64,000 nt of DNA from Novosphingobium jiangmenense. Lineage in GTDB: Bacteria; Pseudomonadota; Alphaproteobacteria; Sphingomonadales; Sphingomonadaceae. Positions 17,656 to 27,144 of the stretch are shown in pieces. The position numbers were made by a program, and so were the translations under genes. Numbering within the stretch: position 1 is the first letter of the stretch; every line of letters starts with the position of its first letter. The notes under the pieces were generated by a model that was not told the DNA's origin, did not search any database, and was given only the letters and a program-made list of their open reading frames with translations. The DNA lies in contig NZ_JADQDC010000001.1 in the NCBI RefSeq assembly GCF_015694345.1, forward strand, positions 186,001 through 250,000, in the 5' to 3' direction.

Positions 17656-18840
17656 ATGACCGAACTTTACGACAAGTACGCCCGCGCCGCCGAGCGCATG
17701 CTCCATTTCGTCGAGACGAAGACGACCGACATGGCGAGCGAGACCATGCGCGTGCCCGTGGCCGACTACCTCAGCGAGGAGCGCTTCGAGGCCGAGATCG
17801 CGCGCATCTTCAAGCGCCTGCCGCTGATGCTGGCGCTGACCATCGAGCTGCCGCAGGTCAACGATTACAAGGCGATGGAGGTCATGGGCCTGCCGGTGCT
17901 GATCACGCGCGGCAAGGACGGCAAGGCACGCGCTTTCCTCAACGTGTGCAAGCACCGCGCGATGCATCTGGCCAAGGAAGGCAAGGGCAATTGCAAGGCC
18001 TTCGCCTGCCAGTACCACGGCTGGACCTACTCCAACGAAGGCAAGCTGATGGGCATTGCCGAGGCGAGCACTTTCGGCGATGTCGATCGCTCGACCCTGA
18101 ACATGACCGAACTGCCCTGCGACGAGGCGGCGGGGCTGATCTTCGTGATCCTGACGCCCGACCTGCCGATCAACGCGGTCGAGTGGATGGGCGGAATGTA
18201 CGAGGACTTCGCCGCGCTGAAGCTCGAGACGTGGTACTACCACAAGAGCAAGGCGATGAAGGGGGCGAACTGGAAGGTGGCCTATGACGGCTACCTTGAA
18301 GGCTACCACTTCCAGGCCGCGCACACCAACACGGTAGCGACGCGCAGCCCTTCGAACCGGGCGAACTACGAAGGTTTCGGCCCGCATATCCGGCTCGGCT
18401 TCCCGCAGAACTCGATCACGCGGCTCGCCGATCTCCCGCGCGAGGAATGGGGGCGGCAGGAGAACAAGGGCTATGACTTCATCCGTATGCTGTTCCCCAA
18501 CATGAGCTTCTTCCTGGCGCCCGAGATGGGGCAGCTGGCGCAGCTGTTCCCGGGGCCGAAGGCGAACCAGAACACCACGGTGATGAACTACATCTTCCCG
18601 GTGAAGCCCGAGACCGAGGAAGGTCTCGCCGCGCTTGACCAGATGTGCGACTTCTTCTTCGACGTGGTCGAGGAGGAGGACTATTTCCTCGGGCTGAAAG
18701 TGCAGAACGGCCTCGAATCCGGGGCGATGACGCACCAGACTTTTGGCCGCAACGAGCCGGGCAACCAGTTCTTCCACAAGTGGGTCGCCTACTATCTCGA
18801 CGAGAGCGGGAAGACCCCGATGCCGGTGATGAAGGAATAG
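17656..18840 (+). CDS. Rieske non-heme iron oxygenase, alpha subunit type
   Basis: A 394-residue Rieske oxygenase: [2Fe-2S] ligands C98/H100 and C118/H121, mononuclear iron site around D211, H218 and H223 (GYLEGYHFQAAH). It is a close paralogue of the protein at 5528-6706 over the whole length. Being placed ten bases after a different Rieske alpha gene, it is co-transcribed with it, and the two could act on successive intermediates or as a hetero-complex. Electron donors must come from elsewhere; the only small Rieske ferredoxin seen is at 34576-34941. Confidence 0.9.
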   Translation: MTELYDKYARAAERMLHFVETKTTDMASETMRVPVADYLSEERFEAEIARIFKRLPLMLALTIELPQVNDYKAMEVMGLPVLITRGKDGKARAFLNVCKHRAMHLAKEGKGNCKAFACQYHGWTYSNEGKLMGIAEASTFGDVDRSTLNMTELPCDEAAGLIFVILTPDLPINAVEWMGGMYEDFAALKLETWYYHKSKAMKGANWKVAYDGYLEGYHFQAAHTNTVATRSPSNRANYEGFGPHIRLGFPQNSITRLADLPREEWGRQENKGYDFIRMLFPNMSFFLAPEMGQLAQLFPGPKANQNTTVMNYIFPVKPETEEGLAALDQMCDFFFDVVEEEDYFLGLKVQNGLESGAMTHQTFGRNEPGNQFFHKWVAYYLDESGKTPMPVMKE

Positions 18841-18941
18841 CCAAGCCGCTGATTTGACTGGACCTTCCGGCTCTTGCAGGTAACCGTTCAGCGCGGCCAG
18901 TCCGCCCTGAGTCGTTTCCCTTGCAACCGGAAGGTCCTTGC

Positions 18942-20888
18942 ATGACGCATCGTTATCGCCCTGCCGCAGCGCTGCTGCTGGCCGCATCGGCATTTGTCCT
19001 GTCGGGTCAAGGCGTTGCGGCGCAGGACAGCTTTCCGCCGAGTGACATTCCGGCCAAGTTCACGCCGCCCGAAGACGCGCGCGACTATGTGAAGCGCGAA
19101 GTGATGATCCCGATGCGCGACGGGAAGAAGCTCTACACCGTGATCGTCTTTCCCAAGGGCACGACCAACGCGCCGATCGTGCTGACGCGCACGCCCTATG
19201 ACGCCAAGTCACGCGCCAACCGGATGGACAGCCCGCATATCCTCTCCACCCTGCCGCTGGCGGACGAGGCCTTCGTCAAGGCGGGCTACATTCGCGTCTA
19301 TCAGGACATCCGTGGCAAGTATGGCTCGGAAGGCGATTACATCGTCACGCGGCCAGTGCGCGGGGAACTCAACAAGACCGAGACCGACCACGTCACCGAC
19401 GCCTATGACACGATCGACTGGCTGGTGAACAAGGCGAACCTCCCGGAATCGAACGGCAAGGTCGGCATGATCGGTTCGAGCTATGAGGGCTTCACCGTGG
19501 TCATGGCCCTGCTGAACCCGCATCCGGCGCTGAAGGTGGCCGCGCCGGAAAGCCCGATGATCGACGGCTGGATGGGCGACGACTGGTTCCACTACGGCGC
19601 GTTCCGCCTTGCCAACATCGGCTGGATCGGATCGCAGACCGGCTACAAGGGCAAGGGCGACGATCCGGCGACCGGGATCTACGACAATTACGAGGAATTC
19701 CGCCGCCTTGGCGGGGCCAACGAGTGGGCGAAGAATTCTGGCTTCGACCAGCTTCCGGCTTGGCAGAAGATGGTCAGGCACACCGCCTATGACGAGTTCT
19801 GGCAGGGTCAGGCGCTCGACAAGCTGCTGGCTGCAAACCCGTCCAACGTGCCGACGATCTGGGAACAGGGGCTGTGGGACCAGGAGGACATGTACGGTGC
19901 GATCACCGCGTGGGAAGCGCTCAAGGCCAAGGGCAAGACCGGCAACAACTTCCTCGTCATGGGGCCGTGGCGGCATAGCCAGGTCAACCGTGAAGGGCGC
20001 GAGTTGGGGCCGTTCAAGTGGAATGGGGACACCGCGCAGCAATTCCGCGAGGACATGGTGCTGCCGCTGTTCAACCAGTATCTGAAGGATGGTCCGGCGG
20101 CGAACCTGCCGCAGGCGGCGATCTACAACACCGGCGAGAACCACTGGGACAAGCTGACGCAGTGGCCGCTGGCGTGCGAAACTGGCTGCGCTTCGCCGCT
20201 GAAGCCGATCTACTTGCAGGCCGGCGGCGGGCTCGGCTTTGACAAGGGCGGTGCGGGCGAAGACTCTTATGTCTCCGATCCCGACAAGCCGGTGCCGCAT
20301 CTGCCGCGCCCGGTGAACTTCAACGACGGTCGCTGGGGCGACTGGCTGGTGAGCGACCAGCGCCATGCCGACGGGCGACCTGACGTGATGACCTATACCT
20401 CGCCGGTGCTGACCAGCGCGGTGCGTGTTTCGGGCGCGCCGATTGCCGATCTTTACGCCAAGACCACCGGCACCGACGGTGACTTCGTGGTGAAGGTGAT
20501 CGACGTGTTTCCGGACGAGGTAGCAGGGGCCGACCCGAAGATGGGCGGCTACCAGTTGCCGATCAGCCTCGACATCTTCCGTGGCCGCTATCGCGACAGC
20601 TTCGCCAAGCCCACCGCCATTCCGGCGGGGAAGGTGCAGCGCTACAAGTTCCGCCTGCCGACGGTGAACCACGTGTTCCAGCCCGGTCACCGGATCATGG
20701 TGCAGGTACAGTCCTCGCTGTTCCCCCTTTATGACCGCAACCCGCAGAAGTTCGTGCCCAACATCTTCCTCGCGAAGAAGGCGGACTACCAGAAGGCGAC
20801 GGTGACGCTGGAGCGCGGTGGTGCCAATGCCAGCGCGGTGTGGCTGCCGGTCGTTCCCGAAGGGACCGCGCTGCCCAAGGCTCCCTAA
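18942..20888 (+). CDS. Secreted CocE/NonD-type hydrolase (X-Pro dipeptidyl-peptidase-like)
   Basis: A 648-residue alpha/beta hydrolase with a signal peptide ending near residue 27 (GVAAQD), so it is likely periplasmic. The nucleophile is S180 in GSSYEG, the signature of the cocaine esterase/alpha-amino acid ester hydrolase/glutaryl acylase family. A C-terminal jelly-roll domain follows (from about 440, ending with PVVPEGTALPKAP). It should cleave an ester or amide bond of an imported or outer compound. The ATG at 18942 begins the signal peptide; an upstream in-frame ATG adds seven residues without support. Its stop overlaps the convergent AraC gene by four bases. Confidence 0.87.
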   Translation: MTHRYRPAAALLLAASAFVLSGQGVAAQDSFPPSDIPAKFTPPEDARDYVKREVMIPMRDGKKLYTVIVFPKGTTNAPIVLTRTPYDAKSRANRMDSPHILSTLPLADEAFVKAGYIRVYQDIRGKYGSEGDYIVTRPVRGELNKTETDHVTDAYDTIDWLVNKANLPESNGKVGMIGSSYEGFTVVMALLNPHPALKVAAPESPMIDGWMGDDWFHYGAFRLANIGWIGSQTGYKGKGDDPATGIYDNYEEFRRLGGANEWAKNSGFDQLPAWQKMVRHTAYDEFWQGQALDKLLAANPSNVPTIWEQGLWDQEDMYGAITAWEALKAKGKTGNNFLVMGPWRHSQVNREGRELGPFKWNGDTAQQFREDMVLPLFNQYLKDGPAANLPQAAIYNTGENHWDKLTQWPLACETGCASPLKPIYLQAGGGLGFDKGGAGEDSYVSDPDKPVPHLPRPVNFNDGRWGDWLVSDQRHADGRPDVMTYTSPVLTSAVRVSGAPIADLYAKTTGTDGDFVVKVIDVFPDEVAGADPKMGGYQLPISLDIFRGRYRDSFAKPTAIPAGKVQRYKFRLPTVNHVFQPGHRIMVQVQSSLFPLYDRNPQKFVPNIFLAKKADYQKATVTLERGGANASAVWLPVVPEGTALPKAP

Positions 20889-21799
20889 GGCTTCGCGCTA
20901 TCCGTCAGGGCCTGTGCCGGTGCGCCGAGAACGGCCTGGCGGAGGGCAAGCGACCGCGTGAACATCGGCCCGCAGGCTTCGAGGAACTGCGTCGGCTTCA
21001 TGCCGAGGAACTCGTGCGCCTCGCGGATGAAGTGCGAGTAATCGGTGTAGCCGGCATCAATGGCGAGGGCGCGCCTGCCGGGGCCGCCCCGGATCAGGGC
21101 ATGCAGCGAGCGCAGGAAGCGGGCGCGGCGGATCAGCAGCTTGGGCGGGAAGCCGAAGGCCTTGAGGCTGAGCCGTTCGAGCGTGCGCGGGACGTAGCCG
21201 AGTGCTTCGGACAGTTGCCTGACGGTGCGCAGGTTCGGGTCCAGCAAGGCGGCGAACAGGCGCGCGATCGCTTCTTCGTCGCGCTGCGGTGGCGTCATCC
21301 TCTCGAGGAACCATTCGTCGAAGATGGCGGGAATGGCGCGGGGATCGGAGCAGGTGCGCAGGCGATGCGCAAGCCTTTCGACCCCGGTGCCGAATACGTC
21401 ACGCGCAGGGACGACACGGTTGGCGAGATCGGCAGCCGGCAATGCCGACAGGCGCGTCCAGCCCAGGGGCGTGATGCCGGCGCCGATGACGGTGCCGACG
21501 TTACTTTGCGACCAGCATGCCGCCGAGGATGGGCCGAACAACGACATATCGGGAACGCCAATCGCTTCGGGTGAGCCACAGCGGACCTGCCAGTGGGTCT
21601 GCGGATCGAGCAGGACGCGCAGGTTGAACCAGGCGGGCTGGAACACGTCGCTGTGAACCTCACCCGCAGACGGAGCCACGGCATAGAGGTGATAGCCGCT
21701 GACCAGCCCTTCGAGGCGGGGCGAGGGCTTCCAGTATTCCATGCGCATGGTTGCCGCAGGTGCGGCTGCCTTGGGATCGGGAACTGTCGCGACCGTCAT
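20885..21799 (-). CDS. AraC family transcriptional regulator
   Basis: A 304-residue regulator with an N-terminal sensing region and a C-terminal AraC-type double helix-turn-helix (about 205-285). The second helix-turn-helix includes LAIDAGYTDYSHFIREAHEF, a textbook AraC/XylS pattern. The gene lies downstream of an MDR and an SDR gene in the same direction, 67 bases after the SDR, so it may be part of that transcript. It is the only AraC regulator in the island and a candidate activator of the surrounding oxygenase or receptor genes. The inducer is unknown. Confidence 0.85.
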   Translation of the reverse strand: MTVATVPDPKAAAPAATMRMEYWKPSPRLEGLVSGYHLYAVAPSAGEVHSDVFQPAWFNLRVLLDPQTHWQVRCGSPEAIGVPDMSLFGPSSAACWSQSNVGTVIGAGITPLGWTRLSALPAADLANRVVPARDVFGTGVERLAHRLRTCSDPRAIPAIFDEWFLERMTPPQRDEEAIARLFAALLDPNLRTVRQLSEALGYVPRTLERLSLKAFGFPPKLLIRRARFLRSLHALIRGGPGRRALAIDAGYTDYSHFIREAHEFLGMKPTQFLEACGPMFTRSLALRQAVLGAPAQALTDSAKP

Positions 21800-21847
21800 C
21801 TTGCGAATTCTTGCCTCAGGGCCAATCGTTTACGACCACTGAGAAAT

Positions 21848-21861
21848 GGAACGGTCGTTCC
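21848..21861. promoter_or_regulatory. Inverted repeat upstream of the AraC gene
   Basis: GGAACGGTCGTTCC, two six-base arms around a GT centre, lies in the 67-base spacer between the SDR stop and the AraC start. It could be an autoregulatory site or a small hairpin ending the SDR transcript. Confidence 0.35.
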
Positions 21862-21866
21862 GGTGT

Positions 21867-22583
21867 TTAGTGCCTGACCATGGCGCCGCCGTCCACCCAG
21901 ACGCCGTGTCCCGACATGAAACGGGCGTCGTCGCTGCAAAGGAAGGCGATGACGTCGGCGATGTCCTCGGGCTGGCCGAGGCGGCGCAGGGGTGCCTTGT
22001 TCTCCCAGAAGGTGCGGAATTCGGGCATCTGGGTGAAGGCGGGCGCGGTCATCGGCGTGGCGATGGCGCCGGGCTGGACGCAGTTGACGGTGACGCCGAA
22101 CGGGCCGAGCTCTGCCGCTACCGACTTGGTGAAGCCGAGAACGGCGTGCTTCGACGCGGAATAGGCGGACAGGCCCTCGTCCCCATGGCTCGATGTGGTC
22201 GAGCCGATGGTGACGATGCGGCCATTGCCTGCGGCCTTGAGATGCGGCGTGGCATCGCGGACGAGGCGGAAGACGGCGATCAGGTTCACTTCCAGCACGC
22301 GCAGGAAGTAGGCATCGTCATGCCCTTCGAGCGGGTGGAAGGCGCTGATTCCGGCGCAGGGGACCACGGTATCCAGCCCGCCCATCGTAGCAACGGCCTG
22401 TTCGATGAGGCGGGAATTGGCATCAGGGGCAGTGAGGTCGGCAACGAAATCGACATCGCCCTGAACGTCTGCGGTGAACACCTGCGCTCCGTCTGCCCGC
22501 AAACGCGCGGCAGTTGCGGCTCCGATGCCCGAAGCCGCCCCTGTGACAATGGCCTTGCGGCCGGCAAGCCGGTCAGAGGCCAT
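21867..22583 (-). CDS. SDR family oxidoreductase
   Basis: A 238-residue classical SDR: cofactor turn TGAASGIG (14-21), D39 after the second strand suggesting NAD(H), S128 and catalytic Y141/K145 (YSASK). The tail GHGVWVDGGAMVRH closes the fold. Its start overlaps the end of the upstream MDR gene by 11 bases, so the two are translationally linked. It should oxidise or reduce a secondary alcohol/ketone in the same route as the MDR reductase. Substrate unknown. Confidence 0.87.
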   Translation of the reverse strand: MASDRLAGRKAIVTGAASGIGAATAARLRADGAQVFTADVQGDVDFVADLTAPDANSRLIEQAVATMGGLDTVVPCAGISAFHPLEGHDDAYFLRVLEVNLIAVFRLVRDATPHLKAAGNGRIVTIGSTTSSHGDEGLSAYSASKHAVLGFTKSVAAELGPFGVTVNCVQPGAIATPMTAPAFTQMPEFRTFWENKAPLRRLGQPEDIADVIAFLCSDDARFMSGHGVWVDGGAMVRH

Positions 22584-23595
22584 CGGCGATCTTCAGCACG
22601 AGCTTGCCGGTGTTCGCGCCCGAGAACAGGCGCATGAAGGCATCGTAGGCGTTCTCGAGGCCGTGCTGCACGTCTTCGTCGATGCGCAGGCGGCCTTCGG
22701 CCATCCACTGCGCCATGACCGCGCCGCCTTCGGGGAAGCGCGGCGCGTAGTCCATGATCAGGTAGCCATAGAGCGTGGCCTGGTTGGTGAGGACCGACCA
22801 CAGGTTGCGCGCGCCGATCTTGGTGGGCGAGTTGTACTCGCTGATGAGGCCGCACAGCACGATGCGGGCATGCTTGGCGAGGTTGAGCAGTTCGGCATCG
22901 AACACGTCACCGCCCACGTTCTCGAACACCACGTCGGCACCGTTCGGCGCGGCGGCGCGGATTTCGGCAGCGAGCTGGTCGACCGACTTGCCCTTGTAGT
23001 CGATGGCGACATCGAAGCCGTAGTCCTCGATCAGGCGGCGGCACTTTTCCGCTCCCCCGGCAATGCCGATGACGCGGCAGCCGAGGATCTTGCCGATCTG
23101 GCCGACTGCCGAACCGACCGCGCCTGCGGCGCCCGAGACGAGCAGGGTTTCGCCGGGCTGTGGCTTGGCGACATCGATCAGCCCGAAGTATGCGGTCAGG
23201 CCTACCGCGCCCATTGCGGAGAGGAACCGTGATGGCGAATCGACCAGGCCCACATCAACCTTCATGGTGAATCCGCCGACGCCGTTGACCGAGTAATCCT
23301 CAAGCCCGTTCATGCCCAGGACCCAATCGCCCACCGCGAAATCGGGTGATTTCGATTCAGCGATCACGCCGATCGTGGTGGCGCGAACCGGGTCGCCAAG
23401 AGGAATCGGTGGCATATAGCTGGGCGCATCGTCCATCCACCCGCGCTGGGCGGGATCGAGCGAGGCGAAGCAGTTGCGGACGACGAAGCCACCTTCCGGA
23501 GCGGTGGGAACCGGTTCTTCGACAAGAGAAAAATCTTCGGGCACCGGCGTCCCGTGAGGACGGCGGGCCAGCAGGAAGCGGCGATTGACGGTCAT
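22573..23595 (-). CDS. NADP-dependent MDR oxidoreductase (leukotriene B4 dehydrogenase-like)
   Basis: A 340-residue medium-chain dehydrogenase/reductase. It has an N-terminal GroES-like domain and a Rossmann domain with LLVSGAAGAVGSAVGQIGK and IGIAGGAEKC. It lacks zinc-binding cysteine clusters, as in the prostaglandin reductase/alkenal reductase (YncB) group that reduces enone double bonds with NADPH. Two more paralogues lie at 27939 and 36205. The gene begins a minus-strand run with an SDR and the AraC gene and is divergent from the TonB receptor at 23761 across 165 bases. Confidence 0.87.
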   Translation of the reverse strand: MTVNRRFLLARRPHGTPVPEDFSLVEEPVPTAPEGGFVVRNCFASLDPAQRGWMDDAPSYMPPIPLGDPVRATTIGVIAESKSPDFAVGDWVLGMNGLEDYSVNGVGGFTMKVDVGLVDSPSRFLSAMGAVGLTAYFGLIDVAKPQPGETLLVSGAAGAVGSAVGQIGKILGCRVIGIAGGAEKCRRLIEDYGFDVAIDYKGKSVDQLAAEIRAAAPNGADVVFENVGGDVFDAELLNLAKHARIVLCGLISEYNSPTKIGARNLWSVLTNQATLYGYLIMDYAPRFPEGGAVMAQWMAEGRLRIDEDVQHGLENAYDAFMRLFSGANTGKLVLKIADGL

Positions 23596-23760
23596 TTCGA
23601 TCTCTCCCGGATTCTTGTCCGAACGTTACGGCAAGCATGGAACATGCACCGGCCAAGGCACCTGTAACAAGTCGCAGTTGGTTCCCGGGGCGCGGCAGTG
23701 GATGAAAGAGAGGAACCATCGCCACCAAGTGGGCGAGGTTACCCTTGAGGGAGGATACTC

Positions 23761-26130
23761 ATGAGAAGCACTGCCGCACGGCGTCTGATCGCTGCTGCCC
23801 TGACCACTACCGCAATCGGTTTCTCGTTGCCCGCGTTCGCTGCCGAGGCAGATGAGCCCCAGGCAGCGCAGGCTGACCAGAGCGCGCAAGCTGCCGATGA
23901 AGGTGACAACGGCGCGATCATCGTGACCGCGCGTCGCCGCTCGGAAACGCTGCAGAGCACGCCGGTCGCCATCACCGCCGTCAACACCGCCTTCCTCGAA
24001 AGCAAGGCTGCCGTGAACATCGGCGACCTGCAGGGCGCGGCTCCGGGCCTGCTCATCACCCAGCAGAACTCGGGTGCCCAGGCGGCCAACATCTCGATTC
24101 GTGGCCTGACCTACGCCGACATTGAGAAGTCGCAGACCCCGACCGTCGGCGTGCTCGTCGATGGCGTGGTGATCGGCACGAACACCGGCCAGCTGCAGGA
24201 CGCATTCGACATCGCCCAGCTCGAAGTGCTGCGCGGGCCGCAGGGCACGCTGTTCGGTGCGAACACCATCGGCGGCGTGATCAACATCCAGCGCTCCAAG
24301 CCGACGATGAAGCCCGGCCTGAAGGCCGAGGTGACCTATGGCAAGTTCGCCACCTTCTCGACCAAGGTCCTTGCCAACTACGGCAACGAGGAAAGCTGGG
24401 GCGTCAAGGCGTGGTACTTCCACAACGAGACCGACGGCTTCTACAAGAACGTGCGCCGCAATGTCAGCGCAGGCTGGAGCAACGGCGAGAACTACGGCGC
24501 GAGCCTGCTGTGGAAGCCGGTCGGTTCGGGCTTCGATGCTCAGCTGACCGTCGCCCAGGTCGACCAGGTGTTTGACCCGGTCGTCAGCAACATCACCAAC
24601 AGCAGCGAAGTGTTCTGCGGGTTCATTCCGGCGCAGGAATGCAACCGCAACACCACGACCGACCTCTATACCACGTTCGGCGATGCGGCTCAGAGCAACT
24701 ACAAGGCTCCTGAAGCCACGCTCGAAATGAACTACGACGCTGGCGGCGTGAAGCTGACCTCGATCACCGGCTGGCGCAAGAGCACCGAAGCCCAGACGCA
24801 GGACTTCGACGGTTCTTCGACCGACCTCTACTACGTCGACCGTCGCCAGCACTACGAACAGTGGAGCCAGGAACTGCGTGCAGCGGGCAACCTGTTCGAA
24901 GGCTTCGACTACGTCGTCGGCGGCTTCTACTTCAAGTCGGACTACGACCTGACCCAGTGGTCGCGCGTGTTCGGCTTCAGCCCCAGCACTCCGCCGACGC
25001 TGTTTGACCGCAACGCCCAGCGCGTGGAAGGCAAGACCGAGAGCTACGCCGTGTTCGGCGACTTCAACTGGGCTTTCGCCGAAGGCTTCCGCCTCTCGTT
25101 CGGTGGTCGTTACAGCCACGACAAGAAGGAGCTGAGCAACGGCTTTGCCGCCAACACCCTGCTCGATCCGGACAACATCGATCTTTCGAAGATCGCGCTG
25201 GTCGGTAAGGGCAAGGCGAGCTTCAACAAGTTCACGCCCAAGGTCGGCATCGACTGGCGTCCGAATCAGGACGTGATGGTCTATGCCTCGTGGTCGCGCG
25301 GTTATCGTTCGGGCGGCTTCAGCCCGCGCGCTGCGACTGCCGCAACCGCCAGCACGCCGTTCCAGCCTGAAACGGTTGACGCCTACGAAGTGGGCGTGAA
25401 GCTGGCGGCGTTCGACCGCAAGCTCGAGATCAACCTTGCCGGCTTCGTGTCCGACTACAAGGACATGCAGCAGAACCTGACCGTTCCGGGCGGCCCCACG
25501 GGCAACCAGACGATCACCGGCAACGTGCCCGGCGGCGCGCTGATCAAGGGCATCGAGGCTGACGGCACGCTGCGCGTGACCGACAACCTCAAGTTCACCG
25601 GCTCGATCGCGATCATGGACTCGCACTTCCGCAACTTCTTGACCTGCGGTGCCTATGCCGGCGGTCCGGTTGCGACCAATGCCTGCGGTGCGGGCCTGGT
25701 GCCGTTCAACTACTCGGCCAACCGCCTGATCTATGCGCCGGACTTCACCGCATCGCTGGGTGCGGAATATGTCCAGCCGACCGGCTTCGGCGACATCACC
25801 ACGAACGTGGGCTGGCGCCATATCTCGCCCTACGACGAACAGCTTTCGGCAGCTTCGCTGACGGTGGCGACCAACGGTGCGGGCGCAGCCACGGGGGTCA
25901 CGGTGAACGGCAACGATCCGCGCGTGCGCACCACCACGCAGGATCTGGTCGATGCGTCGATGACCTTCAACTTCGACCTCAAGGACACCAAGGCCTACCT
26001 GCGCGTGTTCACCCGCAACCTGCTCAACGAGAAGACCACGACCCACGCGTTCACCGTGGCCGGGCTCTGGTCGTTCGGCATGGCGCTCGAACCGCGTACC
26101 TATGGCGTGACCGCCGGCTTCAAGTTCTGA
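23761..26130 (+). CDS. TonB-dependent outer membrane receptor
   Basis: A 789-residue receptor. The signal peptide (1-27, ending PAFAA) is followed by a charged linker, the TonB box-like GAIIVTARRR, a plug domain (about 55-165, with VEVLRGPQGTLFGANTIGGVIN-type motif) and a 22-strand barrel ending in the aromatic GVTAGFKF. Energised by TonB/ExbBD, it should take up a large or scarce compound. Neighbours are oxidoreductases rather than iron genes, so a carbon substrate is more likely than a siderophore. The start has GAGGGAGG upstream. Confidence 0.92.
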   Translation: MRSTAARRLIAAALTTTAIGFSLPAFAAEADEPQAAQADQSAQAADEGDNGAIIVTARRRSETLQSTPVAITAVNTAFLESKAAVNIGDLQGAAPGLLITQQNSGAQAANISIRGLTYADIEKSQTPTVGVLVDGVVIGTNTGQLQDAFDIAQLEVLRGPQGTLFGANTIGGVINIQRSKPTMKPGLKAEVTYGKFATFSTKVLANYGNEESWGVKAWYFHNETDGFYKNVRRNVSAGWSNGENYGASLLWKPVGSGFDAQLTVAQVDQVFDPVVSNITNSSEVFCGFIPAQECNRNTTTDLYTTFGDAAQSNYKAPEATLEMNYDAGGVKLTSITGWRKSTEAQTQDFDGSSTDLYYVDRRQHYEQWSQELRAAGNLFEGFDYVVGGFYFKSDYDLTQWSRVFGFSPSTPPTLFDRNAQRVEGKTESYAVFGDFNWAFAEGFRLSFGGRYSHDKKELSNGFAANTLLDPDNIDLSKIALVGKGKASFNKFTPKVGIDWRPNQDVMVYASWSRGYRSGGFSPRAATAATASTPFQPETVDAYEVGVKLAAFDRKLEINLAGFVSDYKDMQQNLTVPGGPTGNQTITGNVPGGALIKGIEADGTLRVTDNLKFTGSIAIMDSHFRNFLTCGAYAGGPVATNACGAGLVPFNYSANRLIYAPDFTASLGAEYVQPTGFGDITTNVGWRHISPYDEQLSAASLTVATNGAGAATGVTVNGNDPRVRTTTQDLVDASMTFNFDLKDTKAYLRVFTRNLLNEKTTTHAFTVAGLWSFGMALEPRTYGVTAGFKF

Positions 26131-26177
26131 AGCCAGCACACATAACCTGATCCACCTTGCCGGGGGGGCGGGGGAGG

Positions 26178-26217
26178 GTCGCTTCGGCGACGTTCCTTAC
26201 CGCCCTTCCGGTTTTTT
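26178..26217 (+). terminator. Terminator after the TonB receptor gene
   Basis: A hairpin with a UUCG tetraloop (GTCGC-TTCG-GCGAC, 26178-26191) is followed by a short ACCG-N6-CGGT stem and a run of six T (26212-26217), 48 to 87 bases after the receptor stop. This fits an intrinsic terminator ahead of the SDR gene at 26234, though read-through is possible. Confidence 0.55.
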
Positions 26218-26233
26218 ATGGGGAGAGTTTCGA

Positions 26234-26998
26234 ATGGGCCGTCTTTCCGGGAAGATTGCACTGATCACGGGCGGGGCTTCGGTTCCGGGCCTTGGCAGCG
26301 CGACCGCACAGCGCTTTGCCGAGGAAGGTGCCAAGGTCTGGCTGACCGACCGTGATCTGGCCGGAGCCGAGAAGGTCGCCGAAGGCATCCGCGCCGCTGG
26401 CGGTCAGGCGAAGGCGCTGCTGCACGATGTGACCAACGAGGCGCAGTGGGACGAGGTCTTCGCCGGGATCGAGGCCGAGGACGGCAAGCTCGACGTCTGC
26501 GTCAACAATGCCGGCATCGCGGTGCTGCGCCCGATCGAGGAAATGACCTCGGCCGACTGGGCATTGCAGAACTCGGTCAACCTCGACAGCGTGTTCCAGG
26601 GCACCAAGCGCGCGGTGATCCTGATGCGCAAGACCGGCGTGAAGGGCTCGATCATCAACATCTCGTCGGTTGCCGGGCTGATCGGCGTGCCCGCATGCGG
26701 GGCCTATGCCGCAGCCAAGGGCGGTGTCCGCCTGTTCTCGAAAACCATCGCGGTGGAGACGGCCAAGGACGGCATCCGCGTCAACTCCGTCCACCCCGGC
26801 ATGATCCTGACCAATATTCAGGGCGTGGCGCAGGAAGACAACGCGGCGAACTATGACGCGACGCTGGCGCTGGTGCCGATGGGCTACATGGGCGCGCCGC
26901 TCGACATCGCGAACATGAACCTGTTCCTGGCGTCGGACGAGAGCCGCTATGTCACCGGCACCGAACTGGTGGTCGACGGAGGCATGACGGCGCTTTGA
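26234..26998 (+). CDS. SDR family oxidoreductase
   Basis: A 254-residue SDR with NNAG (91-94), S144 and active-site Y158/K162 (YAAAK). The glycine turn is slightly expanded (TGGASVPGLGSA), a form seen in several SDR subfamilies related to 3-alpha-hydroxysteroid and cyclohexanol dehydrogenases. GGGGAGAG precedes the ATG. It stands alone between a TonB receptor gene and a palindromic repeat. Substrate unknown. Confidence 0.86.
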   Translation: MGRLSGKIALITGGASVPGLGSATAQRFAEEGAKVWLTDRDLAGAEKVAEGIRAAGGQAKALLHDVTNEAQWDEVFAGIEAEDGKLDVCVNNAGIAVLRPIEEMTSADWALQNSVNLDSVFQGTKRAVILMRKTGVKGSIINISSVAGLIGVPACGAYAAAKGGVRLFSKTIAVETAKDGIRVNSVHPGMILTNIQGVAQEDNAANYDATLALVPMGYMGAPLDIANMNLFLASDESRYVTGTELVVDGGMTAL

Positions 26999-27018
26999 TT
27001 TTTGGGCGCGGGCGCTGA

Positions 27019-27137
27019 TGCCCACCCCCGACCCCTCCCGCCTGCGGGAGGGGAGTTGCGACGTCAGCTCCGATTTCTGCGAAATGTCGCAACGCTTGTT
27101 GCCCCCCTCCCGCAAGCGGGAGGGGCCGGGGGTGGGC
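27019..27137. repeat. Nested palindromic element of about 119 bases
   Basis: Two long arms, 27019-27053 and 27102-27137, are near-perfect inverted copies (TGCCCACCCCCG...GGGAGGGG), each also containing its own small palindrome (CTCCCGC-N-GCGGGAG). Between them GTTGCGAC (27055-27062) and GTCGCAAC (27086-27093) form an inner pair. The whole can fold into a long hairpin. It lies between convergent SDR and ThuA-like genes, so it may end transcription, and its form is that of a dispersed miniature repeat. No target duplication was seen. Confidence 0.75.
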
Positions 27138-27144
27138 ACGACTG

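Noticed and set aside
23626..26139. An 837-codon minus-strand frame over the TonB receptor gene
   Set aside because: It is an antisense shadow; the plus strand has the signal peptide, plug and barrel.
27019..27137. The nested palindrome as an insertion sequence end
   Set aside because: No transposase frame and no flanking target duplication could be seen.
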